14,097 nucleotides of DNA from DASVAL01 sp035649575 (GTDB lineage Bacteria; Planctomycetota; UBA1135; UBA2386): NCBI GenBank assembly GCA_035649575.1, contig DASRJH010000138.1:1-14097 (forward strand), in the 5' to 3' direction. The notes below the pieces were generated by a model. That model ran no database searches, was not told the DNA's origin, and saw nothing but the letters and a program-made list of their open reading frames with translations. Positions 12,700 through 14,097 of this stretch are shown piece after piece (within the stretch, counting starts at the first letter, position 1; each line of letters starts with the position of its first letter). A program made the position numbers and the translations under genes.

Positions 12700-14097
12700 A
12701 TGCTCCCTTCCCATCCCGCGCCGTCCGTCGGTCACGAAGGTCGCGATGCCCAGGCGGAGGCGCTGCCCCGCCAGCAGTCGTTCGAGCCGCCGCTCTCGGT
12801 TCCCGCGCACCAGCGCGAGGCCTTCCGGCGTCTGTTCGATCCGGAGCACATGCTGGCAGTCTTCCGCCGCGAGCTGCCGCCGTTGGCCGACGGCCCGATC
12901 CACGTCGCGACGTGCAGCGTCCGTCCGGGCCGCTCCGACAAGCCGTTCAAGAAGGGGCAGATGCAGCTCGTGTACAGGGTCGGCATCCAGGTCGGAGCAG
13001 AGGCGCCGAGGGAGTACCGGCTGCTCGGGCTCTCTCCGGCCGGGATCGGCTTCCCGTGGCCCGACCGCGCCGGGACCGAGGAGCGGCTGCGCGACCACCC
13101 GGCCGTCCGGCCATTCCGCCAGCTCTCGTTGCAGATCGAGGATCTGCAGCTCGCCCTGTTCCTGTTCCCGCTGGACCCGGCCCTTCCCGGGTTGGCGACG
13201 ATCACCGGTTCGGGGGGAGCCCGATGGCTCGCGTCCTTCCTCCCCGAGTGCCGGGCGGGCGCGAAGGTCGAGCGGATCGACTGCGAGCTGTCGCACTACA
13301 AGCCGTTCAGCCGCGCCGTGCTGAGAGTGCGCGCGGCCCTCTCCCGTCTCGACGCGCCCGCCTCGGAGCGCACCGTCTACGTGAAGGTGTTCTACGACGA
13401 CAAGGGCGCCGCCCAGCACCGCGACCTCGCGTCGCTGTGGTCCGTCGCGCAGCAGTCCGCTTCCCTGCGCGTGCCCGAGCCGCTCGGCTACGACCCGGAG
13501 CAGCGCCTGCTCGTGATGAGCGAGGCTACGGGCGAGCGCAGCTTGAACGACTGGGTCCGCCTCCTCCGCAAGGGGCAGCCGCTGCCCGCCGGAACGGATC
13601 TCGAGCGCGTGGAGCGCTGCGTCCGCATCGCGGCGCGGGCGCTGCACGATCTGCAGCGGTCGGGCCTGCGGCCGGACGAGCGCTACACGTTCTCGGACGA
13701 GCTGACCCACCTGCGCGGGGACTGGAAGCTCTTGCGCCCGGAACCAGGCACCCACGCCGAGGCGGTGATGCTCTTCGAGCGGCTGCAGCGACGCCTCGAG
13801 GCGTTGGCGCCGGTCGACGAGCCGCTGGTGCCGGCGCACGGCGAGTACCGCCACCAGCAGCTGGTCGGCGACGAGCGCTCGCTGACGCTCATCGACTGGG
13901 ACAGCTACTGCCTCGCCAATCCGGCGCTGGACGCGGCGAGGTTCCTGGCCCGCTTCCGCCGCGACGCCGCGCGTTGTCCCGACGGCGCTTCCGCGTTCGG
14001 GCGGCTGGTGCAGGCGTTCCGCGAGGAGTTCCTCGGGCCGCGGCCGGAGGTCGCCGCCCACCTCGCGCTGTACGAGGGGCTGCACGTCACCAAGCTG
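12700..14097 (+). CDS. Phosphotransferase of the APH/protein-kinase-like fold, right end outside window
   Basis: The plus-strand frame is open through the right edge, so the C-terminus is missing; 466 codons are visible from the ATG at 12700. A roughly 200-residue N-terminal region comes first. It includes FPLDPALPG and LSHYKPFSRAVLR, which resemble sequence preceding the kinase domain in uncharacterised bacterial phosphotransferases. The kinase part starts with VYVKVFY (Lys229 as the ATP-contacting lysine), then VPEPLGYDP, HGEYRHQQ (380-387) and LIDWDSY (397-403), where Asp399 should bind magnesium. The family norm for the catalytic loop is H-G-D-x-x-x-x-N. Here Asp is Glu382 and Asn is Gln387. 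The Gln is a variant I recall from this subfamily; the Glu is unusual. The substrate is unknown. The start is uncertain: no ribosome binding site is visible and the frame stays open upstream; conserved-looking sequence begins near 12780-12840. Confidence 0.8.
   Translation, partial: MLPSHPAPSVGHEGRDAQAEALPRQQSFEPPLSVPAHQREAFRRLFDPEHMLAVFRRELPPLADGPIHVATCSVRPGRSDKPFKKGQMQLVYRVGIQVGAEAPREYRLLGLSPAGIGFPWPDRAGTEERLRDHPAVRPFRQLSLQIEDLQLALFLFPLDPALPGLATITGSGGARWLASFLPECRAGAKVERIDCELSHYKPFSRAVLRVRAALSRLDAPASERTVYVKVFYDDKGAAQHRDLASLWSVAQQSASLRVPEPLGYDPEQRLLVMSEATGERSLNDWVRLLRKGQPLPAGTDLERVERCVRIAARALHDLQRSGLRPDERYTFSDELTHLRGDWKLLRPEPGTHAEAVMLFERLQRRLEALAPVDEPLVPAHGEYRHQQLVGDERSLTLIDWDSYCLANPALDAARFLARFRRDAARCPDGASAFGRLVQAFREEFLGPRPEVAAHLALYEGLHVTKL

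Noticed and set aside
12577..14085. Minus-strand open frame of about 500 codons opposite the phosphotransferase
   Set aside because: The plus frame shows ordered kinase-fold motifs (VKVFY, HGE, LIDWD). The minus product is Arg/Glu/Gln-rich without motifs.

Overview
The window is GC-rich throughout, and every coding strand favours G or C at the third codon position. It looks like part of a bacterial chromosome. No rRNA, tRNA, phage, IS element or CRISPR array is visible. Three things hint at a Planctomycetota-like or similar high-GC environmental bacterium: a very glycine-rich lipoprotein with Ig-like (Big_5-type) modules, a secreted DUF2911-like protein, and an ornithine carbamoyltransferase with an SLRTR rather than STRTR loop. 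None of these is decisive, so the assignment is tentative.

Layout. (1) 1-2532, minus: the first 844 codons of a large surface lipoprotein that continues past the left edge. (2) 2533-2952: a gene-free interval with a strong GC hairpin. (3) 2953-10093, minus: a compact arginine biosynthesis operon transcribed argR-argC-argB-argD-argF-argG-argH. Four of the six junctions are 4-bp ATGA or GTGA overlaps. The other two are a 10-bp gap, in which the argB stop codon lies against the argD ribosome binding site, and a 28-bp gap. (4) 10087-10125: two ARG-box-like dyads exactly 21 bp centre to centre, over the start of argR. (5) 10191-10925, minus: a DUF218 (YdcF/ElyC/SanA-type) membrane protein. It diverges across 39 bp from a VTT/TVP38-DedA-like membrane protein (10965-11720, plus). 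(6) 11722-12351, minus: a secreted DUF2911-like protein, tail to tail with the previous gene. (7) 12352-12699: mostly featureless, with a possible decayed reading frame. (8) 12700 to the right edge, plus: an APH-fold phosphotransferase with an altered catalytic loop, cut by the window.

How it works together. ArgB, ArgC and ArgD take N-acetylglutamate to N-acetylornithine. ArgF, ArgG and ArgH take ornithine to arginine. ArgR would sense arginine and close the operator over its own gene, and so the whole operon. The acetyl-handling enzymes (ArgA or ArgJ, or an ArgE-type deacylase) and carbamoyl phosphate synthase are not in the window and must be encoded elsewhere. ArgB begins directly at its first strand and lacks the N-terminal helix of arginine-inhibited kinases. 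Feedback is therefore more likely to act on the missing acetylation step and on transcription.

I found no clear new multi-gene system. The items most worth a second look are the ArgR operator architecture, the HGE/Q phosphotransferase, the glycine-rich lipoprotein and the possible decayed reading frame near 12.5 kb.
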